DNA from: Geodermatophilus dictyosporus
Lineage (GTDB): Bacteria > Actinomycetota > Actinomycetes > Mycobacteriales > Geodermatophilaceae
Length of the DNA stretch: 64,000 nt
Reading direction: 5' to 3'
NCBI RefSeq assembly: GCF_900115505.1
Contig: NZ_FOWQ01000005.1
Span: 124,001 to 188,000, forward strand
The translations under genes were made by a program, and so were the position numbers. How positions within the stretch are numbered: the stretch's first letter is position 1; the number at the start of each line of letters is the position of its first letter. Positions 50,680-59,269 of the stretch are shown piece by piece. Under the pieces are notes generated by a model. That model did not search any database. It was given only the letters and a program-made list of their open reading frames with translations, and had not been told where the DNA came from.

Positions 50680-52347
50680 TCAGCGGACGCCGGCGCTCGC
50701 GGCGACGGCGGTGCGGTCGTGGGTGTCGGGGGTGACGCCGTCGGCGCGGAGCACGGCCTTCTGCACCTTCTCCGACGGGGTCTTGGGCAGCGCGTCGACG
50801 AAGCGGACGTAGCGCGGCACGGCGAAGGCCGGCACCCGGCCGGTGCACCAGTCCCACAGCTCGGTGGCGGTGACGCCCGGGCCGGCCGGGTCGGCGACGA
50901 CGAAGGCCATCACCTCGTCCTCGCCGGCCTCGGAGTCGGCCGCGACGCCGACGACGGCGACCTCGAGCACGCCGGGGTGCGACAGCAGCCCCTGCTCGAC
51001 CTCGTAGGAGCTGATGTTCTCCCCGCGGCGGCGCAGCGCGTCCTTGTAGCGGTCGACGAAGTAGAACCAGCCGTCGGCGTCCCTGCGCAGCGCGTCGCCG
51101 GTGTGGAACCACAGGTTGCGCCAGGCCTCGGCGGTCCTCCCCGGCATGCCGAAGTAGCCCAGCGAGCAGGTCCAGGGGTGCCGCGGGCGGACGACGAGCT
51201 CGCCGACCTCGCCGACGGGCACCTCCCGGTCGGTCTCGGGGTCGACCAGCCGGACGTCGAACCAGTCGGCGGCCTGCAGCCCCGCGGCGCCGGCCGGCCG
51301 GTCCTCGCCGTAGGGCGACAGGATCGGCGCGCTGGTCTCGGTCAGGCCGAAGACCTCGGTGAACGCCTCGATGCCGTAGCGGGCCCGGAACCCCTCGACG
51401 ATCGAGCTGGCGGTGGGCGCGGCGAACACGGTGCGCAGCACGTTGTCGGCGTCGTCCGGGCGCTCGGGCTGCTTCCAGACGAAGTCCATCATCACGCCGA
51501 TGAGGTTGGTGGCGGTGACGCCGGAGTCGCGGAGCTGGTCGACCCAGCGGCTGGCGCTGAACCGGGGCCGGCAGACCAGCCGGGCGCCGGCGATGAGCGC
51601 GGGGTAGGCCGCCATGAACTGGGCGTTGCCGTGGAACAGCGGCGTGCAGGTGAAGTAGGTGTCCTCCGGCGTCAGCCGCTGCAGGCTGACGACCTCCTGG
51701 CCGAAGAAGTACATCTGCGCGTGCGGCATCGCCACGCCCTTGGACGGGCCGGTGGTGCCGGAGGTGAAGAAGATCGAGGCCAGCGCGTGCGGCGGCGGGG
51801 TCGGGAACTGCGCCCCGGGGCGGGCGCCCGCGGCGAGGGCCTCCCACGGGTCGGCGGCCCAGCCGGCCTCGCGGAGCAGCGCCAGCGCCTCGTCCCGGCT
51901 GCCGGTGTCGACCACGAAGAACCGCTCGACCACCCGCGCGGCGTCGCCGACGGCGGGGAACTTGGCGGCGTGCACGTCGTCGATGACGGCGAAGCGGGGC
52001 GCGGAGGTGGCCACCTGGTGCTCGAGGAAGACGCCCTCGTAGGCGGTGTTGATCGGCACCTCGACGGTCCCGCCGATCCCCGTGCCCAGCCACGTGCGCA
52101 GGAACTGCGAGGAGTTGGCCGCCATCACCAGCACCCGGTCGCCGGTGCGCGCACCGGCCTCGGCCAGCCGGTCGGCCACCGACTCGGCGTGCTCGAGCGC
52201 CTGGGCGTAGGTGAGGGTCAGACCCTCCTCGGGCAGGTCGAGGAAGACCGCGTCGGGGCGGCGGGCGGCGTGGTGGCGCAGCACCGTCGCGAGGGTCCAG
52301 TCGCCCTGGTCCGGGAAGGCCGGCACCAGGTCCGTGTAGTAGCGCAT
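50680..52347 (-). CDS. Acyl-CoA synthetase / AMP-dependent ligase 3
   Basis: 555 residues from the ATG at 52347 (GGGGAGAG upstream). ATP loop FTSGTTGPSKGVAMPHA, FGLTETSAP, WFHTGDALRRDADGW, DRYKDALRRRGENISSYEVE and the catalytic Lys end PKTPSEKVQKAVL are present. It heads the long minus-strand operon ligase-ACAD-CitE-MaoC-ALDH-CaiB-SDR-amidohydrolase-crotonase, in which all genes are within about 20 nt of each other. Confidence 0.9.
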   Translation of the reverse strand: MRYYTDLVPAFPDQGDWTLATVLRHHAARRPDAVFLDLPEEGLTLTYAQALEHAESVADRLAEAGARTGDRVLVMAANSSQFLRTWLGTGIGGTVEVPINTAYEGVFLEHQVATSAPRFAVIDDVHAAKFPAVGDAARVVERFFVVDTGSRDEALALLREAGWAADPWEALAAGARPGAQFPTPPPHALASIFFTSGTTGPSKGVAMPHAQMYFFGQEVVSLQRLTPEDTYFTCTPLFHGNAQFMAAYPALIAGARLVCRPRFSASRWVDQLRDSGVTATNLIGVMMDFVWKQPERPDDADNVLRTVFAAPTASSIVEGFRARYGIEAFTEVFGLTETSAPILSPYGEDRPAGAAGLQAADWFDVRLVDPETDREVPVGEVGELVVRPRHPWTCSLGYFGMPGRTAEAWRNLWFHTGDALRRDADGWFYFVDRYKDALRRRGENISSYEVEQGLLSHPGVLEVAVVGVAADSEAGEDEVMAFVVADPAGPGVTATELWDWCTGRVPAFAVPRYVRFVDALPKTPSEKVQKAVLRADGVTPDTHDRTAVAASAGVR

Positions 52348-52395
52348 CTCTCCCCTACCGACGCCGGTCCTGCCCGCTGGCGGCACGAACCCAGC

Positions 52396-52426
52396 TAATC
52401 ATGTGCATGGTTGTTTGACCAGACCC
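52396..52426 (-). promoter_or_regulatory. Promoter region of the ligase 3 operon
   Basis: On the minus strand GGGTCTGGTCA (52426-52416) is followed by AACCATGCACATGATTA (52412-52396). The first element recurs at 33975 and 57151, the second (AACCMTGCACATSATTA) at 57108-57092. TGGTCA, 17 nt and TTAGCT could be the -35 and -10. Confidence 0.45.
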
Positions 52427-52446
52427 GGCCCGCCGGCGGCGGCCGC

Positions 52447-53163
52447 TCACTCCACCAGCGCCGCCTCGCCGAGGAAGGCGCGCAGCACCGAGGCGTGCGA
52501 GCGGGCCTGGGCAGCCGGGCCGCTGAACACCACCTCGCCCCGCGCCATCGCGACGACGTCGTCGGCGACCTCGAGACCCAGCTCGGCGTTCTGCTCCACG
52601 AGCAGGACGGAGAGCCCGTCGTCGGCCATCGCGCGGACGGCCCCCAGCACCGACTCCACCATCGTGGGCGCCAGGCCCATCGACGGCTCGTCGAGCATGA
52701 CCACCCGCGGTGAGCTCATCAGCGCGCGGCCGAAGGCGAGCATCTGCTGCTCGCCGCCGGACAGCAGCCCGGCCGGGCCCGACCGCCGCTCGCGGAGGAT
52801 GGGGAACATCGCGTGGACCCGGTCCAGCACCTCCCGCGAGCGCTCCCGCGAGGCGGTGTAGCCGCCCAGGACGAGGTTCTCCTCCACGGTGAGCGGCGCG
52901 AACACCCGGCGCCCCTCGGGCACCAGCACCACACCCGCCCGCACCAGCCGGTGCGGCGGCAGGCCGGTGACGTCGCGGCCGTCGAGGGCCACCCGCCCGG
53001 CGTGCACCCGGACCAGGCCGGCCGCGGCGCGCAGCGTGCTGGTCTTGCCCGCGCCGTTCGCGCCGAGCACCAGCGTGACCCGGCCGGGCGTGGCCGACAG
53101 GCTCACGCCGCGGACCGCCTCGGCGGTCGCGTACCGGACGTGCAGGTCAGCGATCTCCAGCAC
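52447..53163 (-). CDS. livF: Branched-chain-type ABC transporter ATPase, LivF
   Basis: A 238-residue ABC ATPase with Walker A GANGAGKTS, signature LSGGEQQM, Walker B VVMLDEPSMGL and H-loop region LLVEQNAELGL, typical of LivF. It overlaps livG by 17 nt. It is the last gene of the livK-H-M-G-F operon. Confidence 0.9.
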   Translation of the reverse strand: MLEIADLHVRYATAEAVRGVSLSATPGRVTLVLGANGAGKTSTLRAAAGLVRVHAGRVALDGRDVTGLPPHRLVRAGVVLVPEGRRVFAPLTVEENLVLGGYTASRERSREVLDRVHAMFPILRERRSGPAGLLSGGEQQMLAFGRALMSSPRVVMLDEPSMGLAPTMVESVLGAVRAMADDGLSVLLVEQNAELGLEVADDVVAMARGEVVFSGPAAQARSHASVLRAFLGEAALVE

Positions 53164-53953
53164 GGTGCCCCCTCTTCCCGAGGTACGCCTCCTGGACCGC
53201 GGCGTCCCGGACGACGTCGCGCGGCGGTCCCTCGGCGATCGGCCGGCCCTGGTTCATCGCCAGCAGCCGGTCACAGGTGTCGACCATCATCGAGACGTCG
53301 TGCTCGACGAGCAGCTGCGTGAGCCCCTCGTCGCGCAGCCGGCGCAGCAGGCCGGCGACCTCCAGCCGCTCGGGCTGGTTCATCCCGGCCGTGGGCTCGT
53401 CGAGCATCAGCACCCGCGGCCGGCCGGCCAGCGCCCGGGCGATCTCCACCCGGCGGGCGGTGCCGTAGGAGAGCTCGCCGGGGCGCAGGTCGAGCAGGTC
53501 CCCGACGCCGGTCCGCTCGACGGCCTCCTGCACCGCCTCGGGCACGGTGCGCCGGACCAGCTCGCGCAGCCGGGCACCGCGGCCCAGCCGCAGGTCGGCG
53601 CCGAGCTGGATGTTGCCGAGCACGGTGAGGTCGGGCAGCAGCCGCACGGTCTGGAAGGTGCGCGCGATACCGCGGTGCGCCAACCGGGACGGCGGGGTGC
53701 GGCCGTAGTCCTCGCCGTCGAGGGTCAGCCGGCCGCGGGTGAGCGGGACCAGCCGGGTCAGCGCGGCCAGCAGCGTGCTCTTGCCCGACCCGTTGGGTCC
53801 GAGGACGCCGAGGATCCGGCCGGTCTCCAGGGTGAGGTCGACGCCGTCGACGGCCCTGATGCCGCCGTAGTGGACCGCGACGTCGCTGCCCTGCAGCACC
53901 GCCGCCCCGGTGCCGGGCGCCGGGCCCGCCGGCCGGCCGGACAGCGCGGTCAC
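53147..53953 (-). CDS. livG: Branched-chain-type ABC transporter ATPase, LivG
   Basis: 268 residues from a GTG overlapping the livM stop. Walker A is GPNGSGKST, the LivG-typical GIARTFQTVRLLPDLTV follows, the signature is weak (LSYGTARRVEIARAL), and Walker B is VLMLDEPTAGMN. It forms the ATPase pair with LivF. Confidence 0.9.
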   Translation of the reverse strand: MTALSGRPAGPAPGTGAAVLQGSDVAVHYGGIRAVDGVDLTLETGRILGVLGPNGSGKSTLLAALTRLVPLTRGRLTLDGEDYGRTPPSRLAHRGIARTFQTVRLLPDLTVLGNIQLGADLRLGRGARLRELVRRTVPEAVQEAVERTGVGDLLDLRPGELSYGTARRVEIARALAGRPRVLMLDEPTAGMNQPERLEVAGLLRRLRDEGLTQLLVEHDVSMMVDTCDRLLAMNQGRPIAEGPPRDVVRDAAVQEAYLGKRGHRAGDR

Positions 53954-54903
53954 GGGCGGGCCTCCGCGGCCGGGCCGCCGAGGGCGGCGAGCTGCTGCTC
54001 GGCGTCGGCGGGCACGTCGGCGACCGGTGCGGTGGCGCCCTCGGCCGGGATCCGGCGGCGCCGGACCTGCCACCGGTGCCAGCGGTCCTGGACGAGGCCG
54101 AGCAGGCCGCCCGGCACCCAGACCGCGGCCGCGGCGACGACCACCCCGTAGACGACCAGCTGCCACTCGCCGACGAACTGCAGCACGCTGGGCAGCCAGG
54201 TGAAGACCACTGCGCCGATGGCGGCACCGGCCCAGGACAGCGCCCCGCCGACGATGATCATCGTGAGCGCCGTGACCACGAGGTGGAAGCCGACCGTCTC
54301 GGGCGAGACCGTGGTGCGCAGCAGGCTGTTCATCCCGCCGGCGCAGGCGCCGAGGGCTCCGCTGACGACGAACACGCGACGGCGCACCCGCGTGACGTCG
54401 ATCCCGAGCGAGACCGCCAGGTGCGGGTCCTCGCGGACGGCGTCGACCCGGCGGCCGTAGGCGCCGCGCTCGCTCGCGGCCAGCAGCAGCGCCACCAGCA
54501 CGCTCACCACGACCACGTGCGTGGTGGTCAGCGTGCTGATCGCGCCGTAGAGGCCGGTGGCCCCGCCGGTGAGCTCGCCGCCGTTGGTGGCCAGGACCCC
54601 GAGGAACAGGGCGAAGGAGATGGTGGCCATGCCGAGGTAGAGCCCGGAGAGCCGGGCGACGAGCAGGGCCAGCAGCCAGCCCGCCACGGCCGCGACCAGG
54701 ATGCCGGCGCCGATGGCCAGCACCGGGGCGACCTGGGCCCGGATGGTGAGGATCGCCGCGGCGTAGGCGCCGATCGCGTAGCTGCCGACGCCGGCGAAGG
54801 AGAAGACCCCCGCGCGCAGCGGCACCTGGATCGACAGCGCCAGCAGGAAGCTGATGAAGGTCGACTGGATGAGGACCAGGTGCGAGAAGTACCAGCTGTT
54901 CAC
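53950..54903 (-). CDS. livM: Branched-chain-type ABC transporter permease, LivM
   Basis: A 317-residue membrane protein with SYAIGAYAAAIL, LYLGMATISFALF, REDPHLAVSLGIDVTRVRR and AGGMNSLLRTTVSPETVGF, the LivM pattern. Its GTG start overlaps the livH stop. About 50 C-terminal residues are hydrophilic. Confidence 0.9.
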   Translation of the reverse strand: MNSWYFSHLVLIQSTFISFLLALSIQVPLRAGVFSFAGVGSYAIGAYAAAILTIRAQVAPVLAIGAGILVAAVAGWLLALLVARLSGLYLGMATISFALFLGVLATNGGELTGGATGLYGAISTLTTTHVVVVSVLVALLLAASERGAYGRRVDAVREDPHLAVSLGIDVTRVRRRVFVVSGALGACAGGMNSLLRTTVSPETVGFHLVVTALTMIIVGGALSWAGAAIGAVVFTWLPSVLQFVGEWQLVVYGVVVAAAAVWVPGGLLGLVQDRWHRWQVRRRRIPAEGATAPVADVPADAEQQLAALGGPAAEARP

Positions 54904-55790
54904 GTTCGGCGGACCTCCTGGCGGCCGAGCAGGCCGTTGGGCCGGACGAGGAGCATGACGAAGATGACGCCGAAGGCGATCGCCGGCGCCCAGGTGCCCG
55001 ACGTCGTCACCAGGACCAGGGTCTCGATCCCGGCGAGGACCATCGCGCCGAGCACGACGCCCGCGATGCTGCCGACACCGCCGAGGATGATCGCGGCGAA
55101 CGCCTTGAGCAGGAACGCGTCCCCGGTCTCGGGGGCGATCGAGCCCAGGTAGTAGGTGAGCAGCACGCCGGCCAGCCCGGCGAGCCCGCCGGCGACGGCC
55201 ATGGTGAGCAGGGCCAGGCGACGGCGGTCGACGCCCATCATCGAGGCGACCTCGGCGTCGACGCCGATCGCCCGCAGGGCCAGCCCCGGACGCGCGGCCC
55301 GCAGCCACCAGCCGATCACGCCGGCCAGCCCGAACGCGGCGACCAGCGTCACGAGCTGCACGTTGCTCACCCGGGCGAAGCCCCAGTCCCAGGTGCTCAC
55401 CCGGAAGGAGCTCGCCGAGTAGCCGAACGGGACGCTGCGGGTGGCGTACTGCGCGACCGCCAGCGGGATGATCGCGATGCCGATCCCGCCGACGAGGATC
55501 TGCATCTCGGCCTTGCGGTGGTCGGTGGCCCGGCGCTGGATGGGCTCGAAGGCCAGCACCTGCACCAGCAGGGAGAGCACGGCACCGACCAGCACGCCCA
55601 CGGCCAGCACCGCCGGCAGCGGCAGCGACACCTCCTGCACCAGCAGGTGGGCGGAGAACGCGGCGAACACGAAGATCGAGCCGTGCGCGAAGTTGAGGAT
55701 GCCGATCGTGCCCCAGGCCAGGCTCATCCCGAGCGCGAAGAGCAGGTACAGCGACCCGAGGGTCAGCGCGTTGAGCACGTCCTGTGCCAT
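54900..55790 (-). CDS. livH: Branched-chain-type ABC transporter permease, LivH
   Basis: A 296-residue membrane protein. It has SLYLLFALGMSLAWGTIGIL and NFAHGSIFVFAAF near the N-terminus, the EAA-like RAARPGLALRAIGVDAEVASMMGV loop split as ALRAIGVDAEVASMMGV, and FAAIILGGVGSIAGVVLGA. It partners LivM. Confidence 0.92.
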   Translation of the reverse strand: MAQDVLNALTLGSLYLLFALGMSLAWGTIGILNFAHGSIFVFAAFSAHLLVQEVSLPLPAVLAVGVLVGAVLSLLVQVLAFEPIQRRATDHRKAEMQILVGGIGIAIIPLAVAQYATRSVPFGYSASSFRVSTWDWGFARVSNVQLVTLVAAFGLAGVIGWWLRAARPGLALRAIGVDAEVASMMGVDRRRLALLTMAVAGGLAGLAGVLLTYYLGSIAPETGDAFLLKAFAAIILGGVGSIAGVVLGAMVLAGIETLVLVTTSGTWAPAIAFGVIFVMLLVRPNGLLGRQEVRRT

Positions 55791-55804
55791 GGGGTTCCTC
55801 CCTC

Positions 55805-55842
55805 GCGTCCCGGTGCCGGCGGGGGCGCCGGCACCGGGACGC
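55805..55842. terminator. Strong hairpin between livK and livH
   Basis: A perfect 16-bp stem (55805-55820 with 55827-55842) with a 6-nt loop lies in the 71-nt space after the livK stop. Its position matches the hairpin after the arabinose binding-protein gene, fitting differential expression of binding protein over channel. Confidence 0.65.
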
Positions 55843-55861
55843 GGTGCGGGTCAGCGGTGGG

Positions 55862-57073
55862 TCAGGACTGGCCCTCGACCGGGACCTCGGTGCTGCCGTC
55901 CCACCGGACCAGGACCCCGGGGACCCGGGCGTCGTTGCCCTCGAAGGTGACCTCTCCCTGGGCACCGTCGAAGCCCTCGCCGGCGACGGCGGCCAGGCCC
56001 TCCTGGATCGCGGCGCGGTCGGCGCTGTCGGCCTCGGCGATGCCGCGGGCCAGGAACCACATCGCGTCGTAGGCCTCGGCCGCGTAGTTGTTCGGCGTCT
56101 CGCCGTCGTAGGCCTCGCGGTAGGCCTCGACGAAGGCCTGGGTGCTCTCGACGTCCTGGTCGGGGGTGAAGTTGGTCGGCCACACGAAGCCGGCTGCGCC
56201 GTCGCCGGCCGAGGCGAGGTTGCCCGCGCCGGCCGCGCTCATGCCGATCAGCTCGCCCTGGTAGCCGGCCTGCCGCAGCTGGGTGATCGCCACCGGGTAC
56301 TGCGGCCCCTGGACCATCAGGAAGGCGGCGTCCGGGTCCTCGCCCGCGATGGACGAGGCCGGGGTGGTGAAGTCCTGCTGGGTCGCCTCGACCCCGCCGG
56401 TGCTCACCACCTCGAAGCCGTGCTCCTCGGCCAGCTGGGGGACGACCTCCTCGCCGAGCTGGACCAGCGTCGGGTTGCCGCTGTTGAACAGCACCGAGGC
56501 CGTCGCCACGCCCTGCTCCTCGGCGTACTCGCCGGCCAGGTCGAAGTAGGAGGCCGCGGGCGGGGTGATCCGGAAGGTGAAGTCCCCGGTGACGACGCCC
56601 TCGCTGCCGGCCTGCACGTACACCGTCGGCATGCCCTGCGGGTCGACGATCGGCGAGACGGCCGTCGCCTGCGCGCTCGCCTCGGGGCCGATGACGGCGA
56701 CGTAGGACGGGTCGGCGATCGCCTGACTGGCGAAGCTGGCCGCCTCCTGCGGGCTGGTGGCGCTGTCCCGGGTGTCGACCTCGATGGTCGTCTCGCCGAG
56801 CAGCCCGTCGGCCTCGATCTGCTCGACGGCCAGGTCGATGCCCTTCTGGGCGTTGAGACCGGCGAAGGAGACCGGGCCGGTGAGCGCGCGGATGCTCATG
56901 ACCCGGATGCTGTCGGGCAGGCCCTCGCCCCCGCCGCCACCGCCCCCGCCCGAGGCGCCCTCTCCGGAGGTGCCGGACCCGGGCGAGGTGCACGCGGCGG
57001 CGCCGAGCACGAGCACCAGCGCGCCGGCGCCGTGCAGGGCCCGACGGCACCCCGTCCGTGACAGCGTGACCAT
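55862..57073 (-). CDS. Branched-chain-type ABC transporter substrate-binding lipoprotein, LivK-like
   Basis: 403 residues from the ATG at 57073, with GGGAGG five bases upstream. A lipoprotein signal ends at AAAC (about residue 28), and a long Ser/Gly linker follows. The type I binding fold shows RALTGPVSFAGLNAQKGIDL, VAVIGPEASAQATAVSPIV and EAYDAMWFLARGI. In this family substrates range from amino acids to aromatic and alicyclic acids. Beside catabolic genes, uptake of the pathway substrate is inferred. Confidence 0.88.
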   Translation of the reverse strand: MVTLSRTGCRRALHGAGALVLVLGAAACTSPGSGTSGEGASGGGGGGGGEGLPDSIRVMSIRALTGPVSFAGLNAQKGIDLAVEQIEADGLLGETTIEVDTRDSATSPQEAASFASQAIADPSYVAVIGPEASAQATAVSPIVDPQGMPTVYVQAGSEGVVTGDFTFRITPPAASYFDLAGEYAEEQGVATASVLFNSGNPTLVQLGEEVVPQLAEEHGFEVVSTGGVEATQQDFTTPASSIAGEDPDAAFLMVQGPQYPVAITQLRQAGYQGELIGMSAAGAGNLASAGDGAAGFVWPTNFTPDQDVESTQAFVEAYREAYDGETPNNYAAEAYDAMWFLARGIAEADSADRAAIQEGLAAVAGEGFDGAQGEVTFEGNDARVPGVLVRWDGSTEVPVEGQS

Positions 57074-57091
57074 GACGCCTCCCAAAGACTT

Positions 57092-57151
57092 GTAATGATG
57101 TGCAGGGTTAGCGCGGACGGTAACCGCGGTCACATCGGCTGTCCAGACCCT
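57092..57151 (-). promoter_or_regulatory. livK promoter region with shared elements
   Basis: On the minus strand: AGGGTCTGGACA (57151-57140), then TGTGA-N6-TTACC (57134-57119) inside an 18-bp exact copy (57119-57136) of the element at 34006-34023, then AACCCTGCACATCATTA (57108-57092). These repeat elements found before two other operons of this block. Confidence 0.5.
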
Positions 57152-57213
57152 GCGCACGGTTCTGTCGGGCCGGTGCCGTCGCCGGTCGGGGCCGGCGGCC
57201 CCGGACGCGACAC

Positions 57214-57241
57214 GGCTCCGGTCCCCACGGGGACCGGAGCC
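57214..57241. terminator. Terminator-like hairpin after the ALDH 2 gene
   Basis: GGCTCCGGTCCCC and its inverse GGGGACCGGAGCC (13 bp) are separated by 2 nt, so the practical loop is about 4-6 nt. It lies about 80 nt downstream of the ALDH stop at 57319 and before the livK promoter. Confidence 0.65.
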
Positions 57242-57318
57242 GAGCGCCCAGAACCGATGGCCTCCCTGCAGGGGCCCGCCGCGAGCTCGCGAGGGGCGGG
57301 GGGCAGGGAGGTCCTTCC

Positions 57319-58785
57319 TCAGATGCCCTGGATCATCTTCGTCTCGAGGAAGCCGGCGATGCCCTCGGGACCGCCCTCCCGGCCGAGGCCGGACTGCTTG
57401 TAGCCGCCGAAGGGCTGGGTGACGCACATGCCCCAGTCGTTGACGTAGATCTGGCCGGTCCGCACCCGCCGCGCGATCGCCTCGCCGGCCTCCTTGTCGG
57501 CCGTGAAGACCGCGCCGGAGAGGCCGTACTGCGAGTCGTTGGCGATCCGGACCGCGTCGTCGACGGTGTCGTAGGGGATCACCACGATCACCGGGCCGAA
57601 GATCTCCTCCTGCGCGATCCGCATGGCGTTGTCGACGTCGGCGAACAGCGTCGGCTGCACGTAGTAGCCCTTGTCCAGCCCCGGGGGCCGCCCGCCACCG
57701 GTCACCAGGCGGGCGCCCTCCTCGATGCCGGTGCGGATGTAGCCCTCGACCCGTTCGCGCTGGCGCTCGGCGGCCAGCGGGCCGAGCACGGTGCCTTCCT
57801 CGCGGGGGTCCCCCACCGGCACGGACTCCATGATCGCCTTGACCTGCTCGACGACCTCCTCCTGCTTCTCGCGCGGGACCACGAGACGGGTGAGCGCGGC
57901 GCAGACCTGCCCCGAGCTGCCGATGCCGGCAAAGGTGACCGTCTGCGCCACCGAGGAGACGTCGGCGTCGGGCAGCACGATCGCCGCCGACTTGCCGCCG
58001 AGCTCGAGGGTCACGCGGGCGATCCGCTCGGCGCACAGCGCCATGATCCGGCGACCGGCCGCCGTCGAGCCGGTGAAGGACACCTTGTCGACGTCGGGGT
58101 GCTTGACGAGGTGCTCGCCGACCTCGCGGCCGCCGGGCAGCACGCTGACGACGCCGTCGGGGAGGCCGGCGGCCTCGAGCGCCTCGGCCAGGATCATCAC
58201 CGACACCGGGCCCTCGGGAGCCGGCTTGAGGACGACCGTGCAGCCGGCCGCGAGCGCGGGCGCGATCTTCAGCGACGCGGTGGCCACCGGCCCGTTCCAC
58301 GGGATGATCACCGCGGCGACGCCGACCGGCTCCTTGACGATGGTCGCCTCGCCGCCACCGGCGACCTGCCGGCGCTCCTCGAGCTGCAGGGTCCCGGCGA
58401 GCGTGGCGGCGTCGTCCCACATCGCCGTCGCGTTCGCGTGGAAGGCCTTGCTGATCATGGCGGGGGCGCCGATCTCGACGGTGAAGCTGTGCTCCATCTC
58501 CGGGATCCGCTTGCCGACCTCCTCCCCCACCCGGCGCAGCGCCGCGGCCCGCTCGGCCGGCGACATCCGCGGCCACGGACCCTCGTCGAAGGCCTTCCGC
58601 GCGGCGGCGACGGCGGCGTCCATGTCGGCCGGGCCGGCGTGCGGGACGGTGGCGACGACCTCCTCGGTGACCGGGCTGACGACCTCGATCACCTCGTCGG
58701 TGGCCGGCGGCACCCAGTGGCCGCCGATGAAGAGCTTGTCGAACGAGCGCACGCCGGTGCCGGCGCGCTCCTCCACTGCGGTCAC
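57319..58785 (-). CDS. Aldehyde dehydrogenase 2
   Basis: 488 residues. IPWNGPVATASLKIAPALAA and TVVLKPAPEGPV form a normal NAD site with the conserved Lys, VTLELGGKSAAIV contains the general-base Glu and SGQVCAALTR the nucleophilic Cys. GTG start with AGGAGG upstream. It is third in the operon ADH-SnoaL-ALDH, so it likely oxidises the aldehyde made by the ADH to a carboxylic acid. Confidence 0.9.
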   Translation of the reverse strand: MTAVEERAGTGVRSFDKLFIGGHWVPPATDEVIEVVSPVTEEVVATVPHAGPADMDAAVAAARKAFDEGPWPRMSPAERAAALRRVGEEVGKRIPEMEHSFTVEIGAPAMISKAFHANATAMWDDAATLAGTLQLEERRQVAGGGEATIVKEPVGVAAVIIPWNGPVATASLKIAPALAAGCTVVLKPAPEGPVSVMILAEALEAAGLPDGVVSVLPGGREVGEHLVKHPDVDKVSFTGSTAAGRRIMALCAERIARVTLELGGKSAAIVLPDADVSSVAQTVTFAGIGSSGQVCAALTRLVVPREKQEEVVEQVKAIMESVPVGDPREEGTVLGPLAAERQRERVEGYIRTGIEEGARLVTGGGRPPGLDKGYYVQPTLFADVDNAMRIAQEEIFGPVIVVIPYDTVDDAVRIANDSQYGLSGAVFTADKEAGEAIARRVRTGQIYVNDWGMCVTQPFGGYKQSGLGREGGPEGIAGFLETKMIQGI

Positions 58786-58812
58786 GGGAGTCCTCCTGTG
58801 CGGGTGGTCGGG

Positions 58813-59259
58813 TCAGGCATCGAAGCCCTCGAGCTCGGGCGGGGTCAGCGCGGAGATGCGCCGGGTGGAGATCCGCCAGCCCTGCGGCGTGCGGCGGTAG
58901 GTGTCCTCGTTGAGCGCGATCGCCTTGAACGCCGCCCCGCTCCTCGTGTGCCCCTCGGAGAACACGTAGTTGGTGCCGGTCGCGGTGTCCCCGTCGTCGG
59001 ACAGGTCCACGACGTGGTTGGTGATGACGTGGAACTGGTCGGCGATCGCGGCGGCGTCCCGCTCGAAGAAGCCGAGGATCGCCGCGCGCCCCTCGAACCG
59101 CTCCAGGCCGACGGGGGTGGTGTCCCAGACCGCGTCGTCGGTGAAGGCCGAGACGGCCTCCTGCGGGTCGAAGCGGTCCAGGCCGCGCGCGTAGAGGTGC
59201 GTGGCCCGCTGGATGTCGAGCACGTCGGCGACCCGGGTGTCGGGCCGGGTGAGGGTCAT
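58813..59259 (-). CDS. SnoaL/NTF2-fold protein 4
   Basis: A 148-residue SnoaL-like protein with QRATHLYARGLDRFDPQEAV, AFTDDAVWDTT, GRAAILGFFERD and GWRISTRRISAL. It sits between the ADH and ALDH genes with 10- and 27-nt spacings. The role is unknown; a hydrolase or dehydratase step between alcohol and aldehyde stages is possible. Confidence 0.75.
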   Translation of the reverse strand: MTLTRPDTRVADVLDIQRATHLYARGLDRFDPQEAVSAFTDDAVWDTTPVGLERFEGRAAILGFFERDAAAIADQFHVITNHVVDLSDDGDTATGTNYVFSEGHTRSGAAFKAIALNEDTYRRTPQGWRISTRRISALTPPELEGFDA

Positions 59260-59269
59260 CCCCGGTGCC

